Shown: positions 6,918-14,270 of the stretch, one piece after another
Position numbering within the stretch: position 1 is the stretch's first letter
Layout: each line of letters begins with the position of its first letter
DNA from: a virus
Virus record (IMG/VR): IMGVR_UViG_3300005548_000477
Span: 1 to 23,022 of that record
Reading direction: 5' to 3' (one strand)
DNA length: 23,022 bases
Position numbers and translations under genes: made by a program
The notes under the pieces: generated by a model
Told to the model about the DNA's origin: nothing
What the model saw: only the letters and a program-made list of their open reading frames with translations
Databases searched by the model: none

Positions 6918-7765
6918 GATATCTTTAATCGGCCAGCCACACCGGGATTTCCAGCTGCTCCGCGATCTGCGTCAGCATTATTTCCGGGTATTGCTCCTAC
7001 GCCTGCGCTTAGCACCGCGGAAAGCACGCGAGTTGCGTCACAATAGCTCGAGCCGCCACCGCCGCCCCTAGGCAAGAAGAGATTGTCAGGATCACTTGGG
7101 TTCGAGATTGAGCCACCTGAGCCGCCCCCGAAATAGCCGCCACCACCGCCTCCAGTCTGGATGCCGGCGGCTGTAGCGTTGCCACCTTGCAACGTGCTTC
7201 CATCCTGTCCGCTGGAACCCGAACCGATCCCGCGCCCGCCGCCCAAGGTCTGGTTGCCTCCCTTGCCGCCAACGGTAGCGTCCTGCGCGCCACCTCCGAC
7301 CAATCCGCCACCAGCGCCGCCGCCACCCAGTGACATGGCGTTTCCTGCAGCACCGCCGCCTCCGGCTGCAATCAATACGGGAGAGGCGGCCACTTTTCTA
7401 AGGCCGGAGAACCCGCCACCGCCGCCACCTCCGATCCCGCCGCTGCCTCCGCCTGGCGAACCGGCCGCTCCCTCTGAAAATGAGGAACCCACATCAATGG
7501 TGTAATTCAGACCCGGCTCGAAGTAGACTGTCCCGCCCGCAAAGCCTCCGGCACCGCCGTTCCACGTGGTGCTACCGCCCCCGGCGCCCCAGGCTTTGGT
7601 TTGGGCATAGAAGGCCCCTAGTGGGGTGATAGCCCAAGAACCGGGCGATGCCAGATTCAACGGACCATTGGCGTCAAGGTCCCAGGCCGATTTGCCCGAA
7701 ACCGGGGGCGAAATCAGGAACGCTCGACGATTGGACGCTAGCATGGCGATCTTCGAGGCGGTCAT
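6914..7765 (-). CDS. glycine-rich adhesin-like tail protein, 283 aa
   Basis: The N-terminal ~45 residues look like a phage-attachment segment (SGKSAWDLDANGPLNLASPG). The rest is a glycine-rich domain: an opening strand module (AFYAQTKAWGAGGGS, AGGTVYFEPGLNYTIDVGSS) followed by many poly-Gly runs separated by aromatic or polar residues, ending in AAGNPGVAGRLKIS. This matches the glycine-rich domains of phage tail proteins and of metazoan ALK-type receptors, where Gly stretches pack as polyproline-II helices; S16-type phage adhesins use the same architecture for receptor recognition. Function by analogy is host-surface binding at the fibre tip. The start shares ATGA with the tail-fibre-like gene, and the stop overlaps the methyltransferase stop by four bases. 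Confidence 0.8.
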   Translation of the reverse strand: MTASKIAMLASNRRAFLISPPVSGKSAWDLDANGPLNLASPGSWAITPLGAFYAQTKAWGAGGGSTTWNGGAGGFAGGTVYFEPGLNYTIDVGSSFSEGAAGSPGGGSGGIGGGGGGGFSGLRKVAASPVLIAAGGGGAAGNAMSLGGGGAGGGLVGGGAQDATVGGKGGNQTLGGGRGIGSGSSGQDGSTLQGGNATAAGIQTGGGGGGYFGGGSGGSISNPSDPDNLFLPRGGGGGSSYCDATRVLSAVLSAGVGAIPGNNADADRGAAGNPGVAGRLKIS

Positions 7766-8643
7766 GATGCATTCAACGCGAGCACTGCACCGGTCCAGGT
7801 AGTCCCGCCGTTCATGGTGAGGAATGAGATGACACTACGCCCGTTCGGAAGGGTCGGAGCAACACCACCGGACCAGGCAACGGACGTCGGCCATGTAGGT
7901 ATGGCTCCAGCGGAAATTGTTAGCTCCAAAATGAAAGCTTGAGCCTTTCCAGCTGTCGCACCAACGAAACCAAATGACGTATTCACACTTATTGTCTTGA
8001 TAAAAAATTCTCCAGTCGCTACGTCAATAGATGCGCCTAGAATGGACAATACTTCTTCTTTTACACTTCCCGAGAGAGTGTAACCATTGATGATCGATAT
8101 GGCGTCAAACGCGCCAATGTCGGCGGACTGGATGCGGCGAGGCAGCCACACCGTTCCGTCGCAGTAGAGATACTTTCCTCCATTCCCCGTGGCGGCTGGG
8201 AGACTGCCAGTCGCAGAAAGTACAGAGGCGGCGATAAAGTCTTTTAGAGGATAGCCGCCATATCCCGGCGTCTTCACATTGATCCCGTCGCAGGCGACCT
8301 GAACGATATCGCCGGCGTCGACCGCCACGACCGCGCCGGCGCCGGTGGTCAGGGTCACCGCCGACGAACAGGCGTTCCACACCAGGTAGCTCTTGCTCAC
8401 GGACGGCAGCGTCACTGTGAACGGCCCCGCGCCGGTGAATTTCACCATCGCCGCGCGCGCCTCGTCGTCGCCGGCGTTGGCGGTCGCGAGCGCTCCGTCA
8501 GCGGTCAGCGCCTTGGTCAACCAGCCGGCCACCGCATAGTCGGCGTGGCCCAGGACCGCGTTCAGCTTGTCGCCCCACAGGTTGATGTTCTCGCCCGTGA
8601 ACTGCAGCTCGAACCGCAGCGAGGGAGACCAGGACGAGGGCAT
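7762..8643 (-). CDS. tail-fibre-like protein, 293 aa
   Basis: The N-terminus contains FTGENINLWGDKLNAVLGHAD (about residues 13-33), a motif common at the start of phage tail-fibre and base-wedge proteins, followed by a repetitive strand-rich domain (FTGAGPFTVTLPSVSKSYLV, then TLTTGAGAVVAVDAGDIVQV). The C-terminal half, from about residue 140, is a different strand-rich domain with visibly lower GC content (about 7920-8230), suggesting exchange of the receptor-facing part. The start is the ATG at 8643, overlapping the preceding small gene in TGATG; an upstream ATG at 8733 lies inside that gene and would add unrelated residues. It forms a fibre/adhesin pair with the glycine-rich protein, its stop overlapping that start. 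Confidence 0.72.
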   Translation of the reverse strand: MPSSWSPSLRFELQFTGENINLWGDKLNAVLGHADYAVAGWLTKALTADGALATANAGDDEARAAMVKFTGAGPFTVTLPSVSKSYLVWNACSSAVTLTTGAGAVVAVDAGDIVQVACDGINVKTPGYGGYPLKDFIAASVLSATGSLPAATGNGGKYLYCDGTVWLPRRIQSADIGAFDAISIINGYTLSGSVKEEVLSILGASIDVATGEFFIKTISVNTSFGFVGATAGKAQAFILELTISAGAIPTWPTSVAWSGGVAPTLPNGRSVISFLTMNGGTTWTGAVLALNAS

Positions 8644-8888
8644 CAGCCGATCACCGCGCCGGTGTCCTGGCGGATCCAGTGGACGCCGTCGGAATGGGCC
8701 AGGGTGCTGAGGTCGCTGACCAGCGCCACACACTGCGGATAGGACGCGGCCGGCGGCAGCTTGGCCTGGACGGCGGCGAACACCGGCTTGGGCTCCTCCG
8801 GCGTCTGCAGCTCGCGGATCGCGTCGTGGATCGACTTCAGCACGGTGTGGAAGGCGGCCGGGATTCCCGGCCCGATGGGCGTCAGCAT
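8643..8888 (-). CDS. small phage protein, 81 aa
   Basis: This is a short soluble protein: a helical N-terminal half (FHTVLKSIHDAIREL) and a C-terminal half with LAHSDGVHWIRQDTGAVIG. The latter kind of ending (SDG..W.RQDTG) is familiar from small genes next to tail-fibre genes in alphaproteobacterial phages, and may be a fibre-associated or trimerisation-assisting protein. That is context inference. The ATG at 8888 lies two bases after the adaptor stop, and its stop overlaps the fibre gene by one base, so all three are translationally coupled. Confidence 0.68.
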   Translation of the reverse strand: MLTPIGPGIPAAFHTVLKSIHDAIRELQTPEEPKPVFAAVQAKLPPAASYPQCVALVSDLSTLAHSDGVHWIRQDTGAVIG

Positions 8889-8890
8889 GG

Positions 8891-9532
8891 TCAAAGTCCC
8901 CTGGTGATGTCGAAGCCGCCCGCCGTGCGCGGCGGAAGGTCGGTGACGAGCGCCCGCGCCGCCCGGGCGCGGGCGTCCTTGGCGTTGATCTCTTCGATCG
9001 CCCGCGAAAGCCTGGCCTCGTAGGCGCCGGCCAGCGCGTCGTCCCGCAAGAACGGCCCGGCCTCGCAAAGCGTCGCGAACAGATAGGCGTCGGGATAGTC
9101 GCTCAGCAGCGGATTGGTCGGCGCCGTGTCGGACAGCGCGAACTTCACGAGCATGCGCAGGACGAAGCCATAGGCCTGGTCGCAGGGTCGCTCGAAAGCC
9201 AGGTTCGCCCCGTCGATGCTCCAGCAGCGCGGCTCGCCGCGCAGGCTCGAGACGCCCAGCAGGCTGGGTTCGATGAACCGCAGGGCCTCCCGCTCGGCGC
9301 CGCGCACGATCCATAGCGCCAGAGGCTCGGCAAAACCGGGCGGCAGCGCGATAGTCCGCACGCCCACCGTCGCGGTCAGCGCCGCCTCGGTCTCCGCCAA
9401 CCTCGCTCTCAGCACCCGGTTGAGCCGCCTCTCGGCCAGCGCGATGAATTCCGGAATCCGCGCCGTCAGGTCGCCGCGCACCAGCCAGTTGGCCGCAGCC
9501 GCCTGCAGCTCGGCATAGGTCGTGATCGCCAT
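8891..9532 (-). CDS. head-tail adaptor protein (SU10-adaptor / gp4-like)
   Basis: The 213-residue protein opens MAITTYAELQAAAANWLVRG, followed by IPEFIALAERRLNRVLR, the standard start of the small adaptor family that follows the coat gene in many podoviruses and siphoviruses. Later parts show YPDAYLFATLCEAGPFLRDD and an ADP-like helical tail (AYEARLSRAIEEINAKDARA). Such proteins assemble as a ring on the portal and connect it to the tail, the role of gp4 in P22. GAGG precedes the ATG by six bases. It follows the coat gene after a hairpin at 9562-9589. Confidence 0.8.
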   Translation of the reverse strand: MAITTYAELQAAAANWLVRGDLTARIPEFIALAERRLNRVLRARLAETEAALTATVGVRTIALPPGFAEPLALWIVRGAEREALRFIEPSLLGVSSLRGEPRCWSIDGANLAFERPCDQAYGFVLRMLVKFALSDTAPTNPLLSDYPDAYLFATLCEAGPFLRDDALAGAYEARLSRAIEEINAKDARARAARALVTDLPPRTAGGFDITRGL

Positions 9533-9561
9533 GGGCGCCTCGATTGGAAATGTCGGAAGGA

Positions 9562-9589
9562 CCCGGGCGGCCGTCGCCGACCGCCCGGG
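9562..9589 (-). terminator. hairpin after the coat gene, possible weak terminator
   Basis: A perfect 9-bp GC stem (CCCGGGCGG paired with CCGCCCGGG) with a 10-base loop lies 18 bases downstream of the coat stop. On the minus strand it is followed only by TCCTT, not a real T-run. It may reduce transcription of tail genes relative to coat, protect the coat mRNA 3' end, or act as a processing stop. Efficient intrinsic termination is doubtful. Confidence 0.5.
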
Positions 9590-9607
9590 GGTTCAGCGAG
9601 CTTGTCG

Positions 9608-10777
9608 CTAGTGGTTGGCCAGCCGGCAGGCGAGCTGCGGACGGATGGTCTTGAACCCGTAGAGCACGTCGAGGCGGCACGGGAACTTGTCGTTGTTGAT
9701 GTCGTACTGGCGGACGATCCGCATCGACACCCCGTCGAAGGCCTCGCGGGCGGCGAAGTCGACGCCACGCGGCATCACCATGTCGGCGCTGGCGAAGGCG
9801 AAAGCTCCCTTCTGATAGGCCATGGAGATCCCGTAGTTGGTGGAGGCCGTCCCCGAGAAGGTGATGGCGGCCGCCGAGGCCGGCGAGCCAGACACGTTCT
9901 GGCCCGCGCCGCTGGTGACGATCGCCGGGCTGATCGTGAACGAGGTCGTGGTCGAGGTCCCGCTGATCACGAACTGCTGCAGGATCCCCGTCGACTGCTT
10001 GGTCTCCGGATGCACCCGGAAGACGCCGGCGATGGTGAAGACGTCGCCGAGCGCCGGGACGCCCGTGCCGGTGTTCACCGTCAACGCGCCGCCCGCCTGC
10101 GAGGCGCCGTTCACCTGATAGCCCGCCGCGGCGCTGCGCGGATGCGACGGCCACAGCGTGTTCTCCATGAAATCGAACCCGGCGGTCCGGCCCATGAAGC
10201 CCTCGCGGTTCTGCTTGCTGATCGTCGTCTGGTCGTTGAACAGGCCCTTCAACGCGTCCACCAGGTCGACGTTGTCCTGGGTGTTCAGATTGCAGGTCCG
10301 ACCGTTCAGCGGCGCCAGGTTGTCCACCAGGATCTTGCGGCCCTGCAGCACCTTGGTGAAGGTCGCCGCCTGCCCCTGGTTGTCCACCTGGTTGTAGACG
10401 TCGCGGTACATGGTCATGGCGTCGGCCTCGATGTTGGCCGCCAGCACGCTCATCGCTGGTTCGATGATCCGCTCGGAGAAATCGTCCAGCGCCAGCGTCA
10501 GGTCTACCGACGTGAAGTTCAGGTCGACGCCCTTCTGCGTCTGCACCTTCAGGTCCACCGAGGTCTCGGTGGTGTCCTGGGCGGCCAGCGTCGAGCCGGT
10601 CCGCACCGTGTACTGGTTGGGCAGGCGCACCTTCAGGGTGTCGCCCACCTTGGCGCCCTGGCGGGCGAAGCTGTCGTCGTATTCGCGCGTGATCGAGCCC
10701 ACGAAGTTGAGCTTCTGATGCAGCACGCGCAGGGCCTCCCGCGTCACCGCGGTCGGCGTCAGGATGGCGTTGGCCAT
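9608..10777 (-). CDS. P22-type major coat protein, 389 aa
   Basis: This belongs to the P22 coat (gp5) family. The N-terminus MANAILTPTAVTREALRVLH, then NFVGSITREYDDSFARQGAK and LKVRLPNQYTVRTG, is the usual opening, with the N-arm, long spine helix and P-domain regions in order; IEADAMTMYRDVYNQV (about 135-150) is also typical. Length is slightly below P22 gp5 (430). An Ig-like insertion is plausible in the Gly/Thr/Ser-rich middle (about 220-310). A good AAAGGA lies upstream of the ATG. About 220 bases separate it from the divergent membrane-protein gene, the largest gap in the head operon, so a separate promoter for coat could lie there, but I could not find a convincing one. Confidence 0.9.
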   Translation of the reverse strand: MANAILTPTAVTREALRVLHQKLNFVGSITREYDDSFARQGAKVGDTLKVRLPNQYTVRTGSTLAAQDTTETSVDLKVQTQKGVDLNFTSVDLTLALDDFSERIIEPAMSVLAANIEADAMTMYRDVYNQVDNQGQAATFTKVLQGRKILVDNLAPLNGRTCNLNTQDNVDLVDALKGLFNDQTTISKQNREGFMGRTAGFDFMENTLWPSHPRSAAAGYQVNGASQAGGALTVNTGTGVPALGDVFTIAGVFRVHPETKQSTGILQQFVISGTSTTTSFTISPAIVTSGAGQNVSGSPASAAAITFSGTASTNYGISMAYQKGAFAFASADMVMPRGVDFAAREAFDGVSMRIVRQYDINNDKFPCRLDVLYGFKTIRPQLACRLANH

Positions 10778-10995
10778 TCGGTCGTCCTTTCAGGATGGGG
10801 TGTGGAACCGCCGCGCGGAAGCCGCCGAGGCGCAAGGAATGCGCGTGTTCGGGCGGCCGGCGCTCAGCCGGGGGCGGCAGGTCGTGGATGGGTCGGGCCG
10901 AGCCCGGTGATCGAAGCTCTTGGCGTCGCCGCACAGCCTCGATGCGAACTCGAGAAGGCCGCGCGGCTTGCGCTCGCTACGGCTAAGGTCTAGTT

Positions 10996-11451
10996 TTGAA
11001 CGAAACAGGAACTTCGGTCTTGGGTGGCATCTCAAAAACAGGTTGGGTGCGTGTGATCACGCGCTATGTCGTCGCTCCCGTCCTGGCCGGCGTGCTCGCG
11101 GCTCTTGTCGCCTCCGGCGTCGCGGCGGCGCGCCCCGCTGTGGATATCGGACTTATGCCGCTTCTGGGCGTCGCGGGCGCAGTGCTGGTCACCTGGATCG
11201 TGGCCGCGGTCTCGGACAGGGGTCCGATCGTTCGGCGGGTGCTGTTGCCGTGGGCGCCTTGCGCGCTGATCCTCGTGTTCGTGATCGTCATGATGCTGAG
11301 GCCGGCGCACGACAGCTGGGACCGCGACGGCCAAGGCTTGGCCTTGCTGGCTTACTTCGCCGTGCTTCAACTTGCTGCGGTGCTAGCGATGATCGGCAGC
11401 GCGGTCGCGATGGCCTATCATCCACGCGAGGCGCCGCCTCCGCCGACCTAG
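10996..11451 (+). CDS. four-helix membrane protein on the opposite strand, 151 aa
   Basis: Unknown family. Hydrophobic segments lie at about residues 25-45, 52-72, 82-101 and 114-140, with a soluble N-terminus and the proline-rich end APPPPT. The start is TTG at 10996, with AAGG upstream; later GTG codons are possible starts, so the first 20 residues are uncertain. It is one of only two plus-strand genes inside the virion operon and must have its own promoter, which I could not pinpoint. Its stop TAG and the stop of the NSNS-motif gene share the palindrome CTAG (11448-11451), so the two genes end exactly against each other. This suggests a cassette: a putative hydrolase plus a membrane protein that could be its immunity factor, inserted between scaffold and coat. 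Confidence 0.62.
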   Translation: MNETGTSVLGGISKTGWVRVITRYVVAPVLAGVLAALVASGVAAARPAVDIGLMPLLGVAGAVLVTWIVAAVSDRGPIVRRVLLPWAPCALILVFVIVMMLRPAHDSWDRDGQGLALLAYFAVLQLAAVLAMIGSAVAMAYHPREAPPPPT

Positions 11452-12095
11452 AAAGGCGGATTGCGGATGATCGGCGTCCAGTTGTCGGCCCGCAGCGGCC
11501 CGGTGAAAACAGATCCTTGGGGCGCAGGCGCGAGGGCCTCATCCGACAGGCGATGATCGTACCCCGGCGTCCGGCCATCGCCGGGACGATAGCCGAGGAT
11601 CGGTTGAGCAACGTCGGCAGCGTAGCTGTTGGAGTTTGAATCCCAGTCGTAGGCGTTGCCAAAGCGGTCGACTCCCAGGGCATGGGCCCGGGCGGGCGCG
11701 GCTGCGGCGTCCGCGGCGACTCCAGGAAGGAAGCGGGTCGCGATGGTGCGGTAGGGCGCGCCATAGTCCTTGCTCGACGCTTCAGGGGTCACCTCGGCGC
11801 CGACCCGATTTGACCGGCTCAAGAAGCGTGGCCCGAAGCGCTCCGTTGGGCCGCCTCGCGCAATCAGTTGGTTCGCGCCGTCGTCGTAGTGCACGAACAT
11901 GTGGTCCTTCCACCCGTCGAGGGCCTCGATCGGTGTGGCCCGGATCGATACTTCGGTGCCCGGCGACCGCTTCGGCGCCTGCGCGAGCGCCGCCAGTTCA
12001 TCCAAGGTCAGCAGCGGACCCCTGATCAGTCCTGAAGGCGCTGGCTCGGCCTCGCCAAACGGCGCGCCGCCTGGGTTTCCAAGGAACACCGCCAT
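11448..12095 (-). CDS. hypothetical protein with H..RGGP / NSNS motifs, 215 aa, possible papain-like hydrolase
   Basis: This is not a standard P22 gene. Residues 64-83 read DHMFVHYDDGANQLIARGGP, and residues 152-162 read DSNSNSYAADV, followed by PGYDHRLSD (177-185). A histidine strand followed by an 'NSN[ST]' element is reminiscent of permuted NlpC/P60- or DUF3750-like folds, in which the residue after the loop is Cys or Ser. This is a motif impression, not a proven homology. No membrane segment or signal peptide is present. Its ATG directly follows the scaffold stop (TAG-ATG), so it is co-translated with head genes. Its 3' end meets the plus-strand membrane-protein gene in a CTAG overlap. 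It could be a virion-packaged enzyme, a toxin, or a lysis or exclusion factor. Confidence 0.6.
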   Translation of the reverse strand: MAVFLGNPGGAPFGEAEPAPSGLIRGPLLTLDELAALAQAPKRSPGTEVSIRATPIEALDGWKDHMFVHYDDGANQLIARGGPTERFGPRFLSRSNRVGAEVTPEASSKDYGAPYRTIATRFLPGVAADAAAAPARAHALGVDRFGNAYDWDSNSNSYAADVAQPILGYRPGDGRTPGYDHRLSDEALAPAPQGSVFTGPLRADNWTPIIRNPPF

Positions 12096-12929
12096 CTAGT
12101 GGCCCTTTCGCACGATTTCGTTGCGGCGCTTCATCCACTCCTTGGTGCCCAGCTCGTCGCGAACGCCGGAGCCGCCTGCCGCAGATCCGCTGACCAACAC
12201 CGCCGGCCGGACCGCTTGGGCCAGGACCGCCGCGCTCGAGGCGCCCTCGCCCCGGCTGGCTTGGTCGGCGTGGTAGGCCTTGTGCAGCAGTTTCCAGAGC
12301 CGCGGATCGGCCATCTGGGCCAGTTCTTCGTTCGTCACACCGAAGGCGCGGGCATAGTCGACCAGTTTGGCCGCGACCTCCGGCGACCAGCCGTCGATCT
12401 CCTGATGCAGCGCGCGACCGGTCTCGGCCATCTTCTCAGCGGCTTCGCGCGCAGCCCGCAGCTCGCCGCGCTCGGCATGATGCGCCAGCGCCCGCGCCAG
12501 GCCGTCGCGGGCCTGCGCCATCGCCTGGAACCGCCCCCAGAGCGCTTGAGCCCCGTGCGGGTCCTGCGCGGCGTAGGCCTGCCAGTCGACGCCACCGAAC
12601 TCCGATAGTTGGTGATCGAGCGCGGCGAGTCGCACCTGGTCGTGGCTCGCCTGTCCCGCCGCCTGGATCTGGGCGGCCGCCGTCTGCCGCTCGACGACCA
12701 GCGCCCGACGGTGCTCCGCCAGTTCCTGGGTCTTGCGCGTGTAGTCCGCCTGCCGCAGGAACGCGCCCTTCAGCGCGGCCGGCAGGGTGTGGACCTGGCC
12801 ATCCACCTCAAGGTCGAAGGTGTCGTCGGGACCTCCGGCCTCGCTGGCCTCGGGAGCCTCCGCCGAAGCGGAGGCAAGGTCGTCTGCGCGCACGAGGTTA
12901 CCCTCGCCCGCGGCGTCAGCGTTCTTCAT
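12096..12929 (-). CDS. scaffolding protein, 277 aa
   Basis: The protein is acidic at the N-terminus, then has the segment FDLEVDGQVHTLPAALKGAF followed by LRQADYTRKTQELAEHRR, a motif I know from phage scaffolding-type proteins, and then a long charged helical region (about residues 85-190). The C-terminus is a small basic helix (KEWMKRRNEIVRKGH), as in P22 gp8, where a basic helix-turn-helix binds coat. Position between portal and coat fits. The ATG at 12929 has AGGGGA upstream; longer readings to 13382 run through the neighbouring gene. P22 gp8 has 303 residues, so size fits. Confidence 0.82.
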   Translation of the reverse strand: MKNADAAGEGNLVRADDLASASAEAPEASEAGGPDDTFDLEVDGQVHTLPAALKGAFLRQADYTRKTQELAEHRRALVVERQTAAAQIQAAGQASHDQVRLAALDHQLSEFGGVDWQAYAAQDPHGAQALWGRFQAMAQARDGLARALAHHAERGELRAAREAAEKMAETGRALHQEIDGWSPEVAAKLVDYARAFGVTNEELAQMADPRLWKLLHKAYHADQASRGEGASSAAVLAQAVRPAVLVSGSAAGGSGVRDELGTKEWMKRRNEIVRKGH

Positions 12930-12997
12930 GATGTCCCCTGTGATGTGGCGCTCGCGGCGCCGAAGATTGGTCCCGGAGAAGCCGGGCCAGGTTCGTC

Positions 12998-13399
12998 CTA
13001 GGCAGTCGCCATTTTTCGCCGCCGCACCCGCAAGCCGCCGTAGAGGCAGGCCGCCGCAACCGCGATCCAGGCGATCTGCCATGGCGCCGTCGCCAGCACT
13101 CCGACTCCCGCCCACTTCGCGAACGCGCCGAGGCTGGTGAACACGTCGGCCCCATCGCAACGGTGGTCGAAGCGGCAACCGCTGAACAGCGCCATTATCG
13201 ATCCGCCCGCATAGAGGGCGAAGATCCACCCGGCGACGAGACCCACCACGCCGCCACGCCGTCCAAATCTCAACGCTCCCAGAAAGGCCGAGGCGAGAGG
13301 AAGCGCCAGGATCACGGCGACACCAATCAGCAGGAAGCCAACGACCGGCGCCTGGGCGTTCGGCAGTCGGTCCGCAATCCACCCGAAAAGGCCCAGCAT
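12998..13399 (-). CDS. membrane protein next to the alpha/beta hydrolase, 133 aa
   Basis: Unknown family. Three to four hydrophobic segments lie at about residues 19-42, 50-73 and 98-122, with a loop carrying two cysteines (SGCRFDHRCDG, 73-83) between the second and third, and a basic end (RVRRRK). The start is the ATG at 13399, two bases after the hydrolase stop, with GGGGA in the end of that gene. A longer reading from 13468 would lie wholly in the hydrolase gene. The near-fused arrangement suggests the two products work together: an immunity protein against the hydrolase, or a membrane partner or holin-like exporter for it. No standard P22 gene occupies this place. Confidence 0.7.
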   Translation of the reverse strand: MLGLFGWIADRLPNAQAPVVGFLLIGVAVILALPLASAFLGALRFGRRGGVVGLVAGWIFALYAGGSIMALFSGCRFDHRCDGADVFTSLGAFAKWAGVGVLATAPWQIAWIAVAAACLYGGLRVRRRKMATA

Positions 13400-13401
13400 G
13401 A

Positions 13402-14241
13402 CTAGGTCCCCGGCACGCGAGCGACGGCGCCCGGTCCCCGCTTCTGCGCCTCTCGCGCCTGGATCCAATCCATCATGGGCAGGTTGTCGTGCAACTCAGC
13501 TTCAGTGGGCGGCCGGTCGAACGCCACGGACGGATCGGCAACCGCGACTCGGCTGCTGTCGAGAAGCGCACGCGCGCCGCTGTCGCGCATCATCCCCCCG
13601 ACGTCCCAATGGTTCCGCGTCACGGCCACTGGCTGATCGGCTTCGTGCACCGGCAGGTTGGACGGCTTTCGCGAAAAGGGCGGAAGGTGCGTGATCCTGT
13701 CCGTATAATCAGGGTCGGCCGGCGCCGCATAGACGTTCATCCAGGTCTTGGCGTTCGCCGGGCCATAGACAGCGCCGCTTGGACCGCTGACCGGATCGAG
13801 CGTCACCAGGTTGTCGACCGTCAGGCCGTCCGTAGCCGCGGCGGCCGCCGCATTGTAGGCGTCGGGCCCACCCCAGCTGTGCCCGACGATATTCACCGGA
13901 CCGCCGGTCGCATTGCCTTCGCGGATGGCGTCCACGATCTGGGCCAGCTGAGCGTTGGGCAGGTATCGCGTGGGCCGTCCCGTCTGCCGGGCGTAGCCGT
14001 CGGCGTAGCTTCGCATCACCCCGCCGCCCGGCATGAGATCATCCGCCCCGCCGCCGACGAAGATATCGAGCCCACCCTGCTTCTCTCGGGAAGGAGGCGG
14101 CTGCTGAGCGTAGGCGTCCCACGGCTTCGGCGCCGGCAAAAGACCTGGGGCCCGCGAAATCCGTGAGGGACCAGGCCCTTCGCCATCCGATCTGTCCCTC
14201 AGCATCGGCACACCGAACGCCCTCAGCACCTCACCGAACAT
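13402..14241 (-). CDS. alpha/beta-hydrolase (lipase-like) in the head operon, 279 aa
   Basis: The catalytic triad can be read directly: nucleophile elbow GHSWGG (residues 120-125, Ser122), acid in TLDPVSG (Asp149) and RNHWDVGG (His211). A strand with FVGGGADD at 61-68 would form the oxyanion side. The proline-rich N-terminal 50 residues look flexible. This is the lipase/esterase type rather than a cutinase or endolysin; the substrate cannot be read. I chose the ATG at 14241, preceded by GAGG at five bases, over the TTG at 14274 that overlaps the portal stop. No signal peptide is present. It sits between portal and scaffold, with a membrane protein two bases downstream. Possible jobs are a phospholipase used in entry or exit, a cargo effector with immunity, or lipoglycan modification. 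Confidence 0.8.
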   Translation of the reverse strand: MFGEVLRAFGVPMLRDRSDGEGPGPSRISRAPGLLPAPKPWDAYAQQPPPSREKQGGLDIFVGGGADDLMPGGGVMRSYADGYARQTGRPTRYLPNAQLAQIVDAIREGNATGGPVNIVGHSWGGPDAYNAAAAAATDGLTVDNLVTLDPVSGPSGAVYGPANAKTWMNVYAAPADPDYTDRITHLPPFSRKPSNLPVHEADQPVAVTRNHWDVGGMMRDSGARALLDSSRVAVADPSVAFDRPPTEAELHDNLPMMDWIQAREAQKRGPGAVARVPGT

Positions 14242-14270
14242 CGCAACCTCATCAGAACAAATACCGAACG

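Noticed and set aside
7161-7505. Proline-rich plus-strand frame
   Set aside because: It is the complement of the glycine-rich gene: poly-Gly codons read as poly-Pro on the other strand.
9602-10993. Long plus-strand frame opposite coat
   Set aside because: Shadow of the coat gene; the coat frame has strong family motifs and a good ribosome site.
10778-10995. Gap upstream of coat as a strong promoter or terminator region
   Set aside because: Short GC hairpins exist (for example near 10855-10875 and 10887-10905), but there is no T-run and no convincing -35/-10 pair on either strand.
11630-11655. T-loop-like GTTTGAATCCC as part of a tRNA gene
   Set aside because: No acceptor or anticodon stems can be built around it, and it lies within the NSNS-motif coding sequence.
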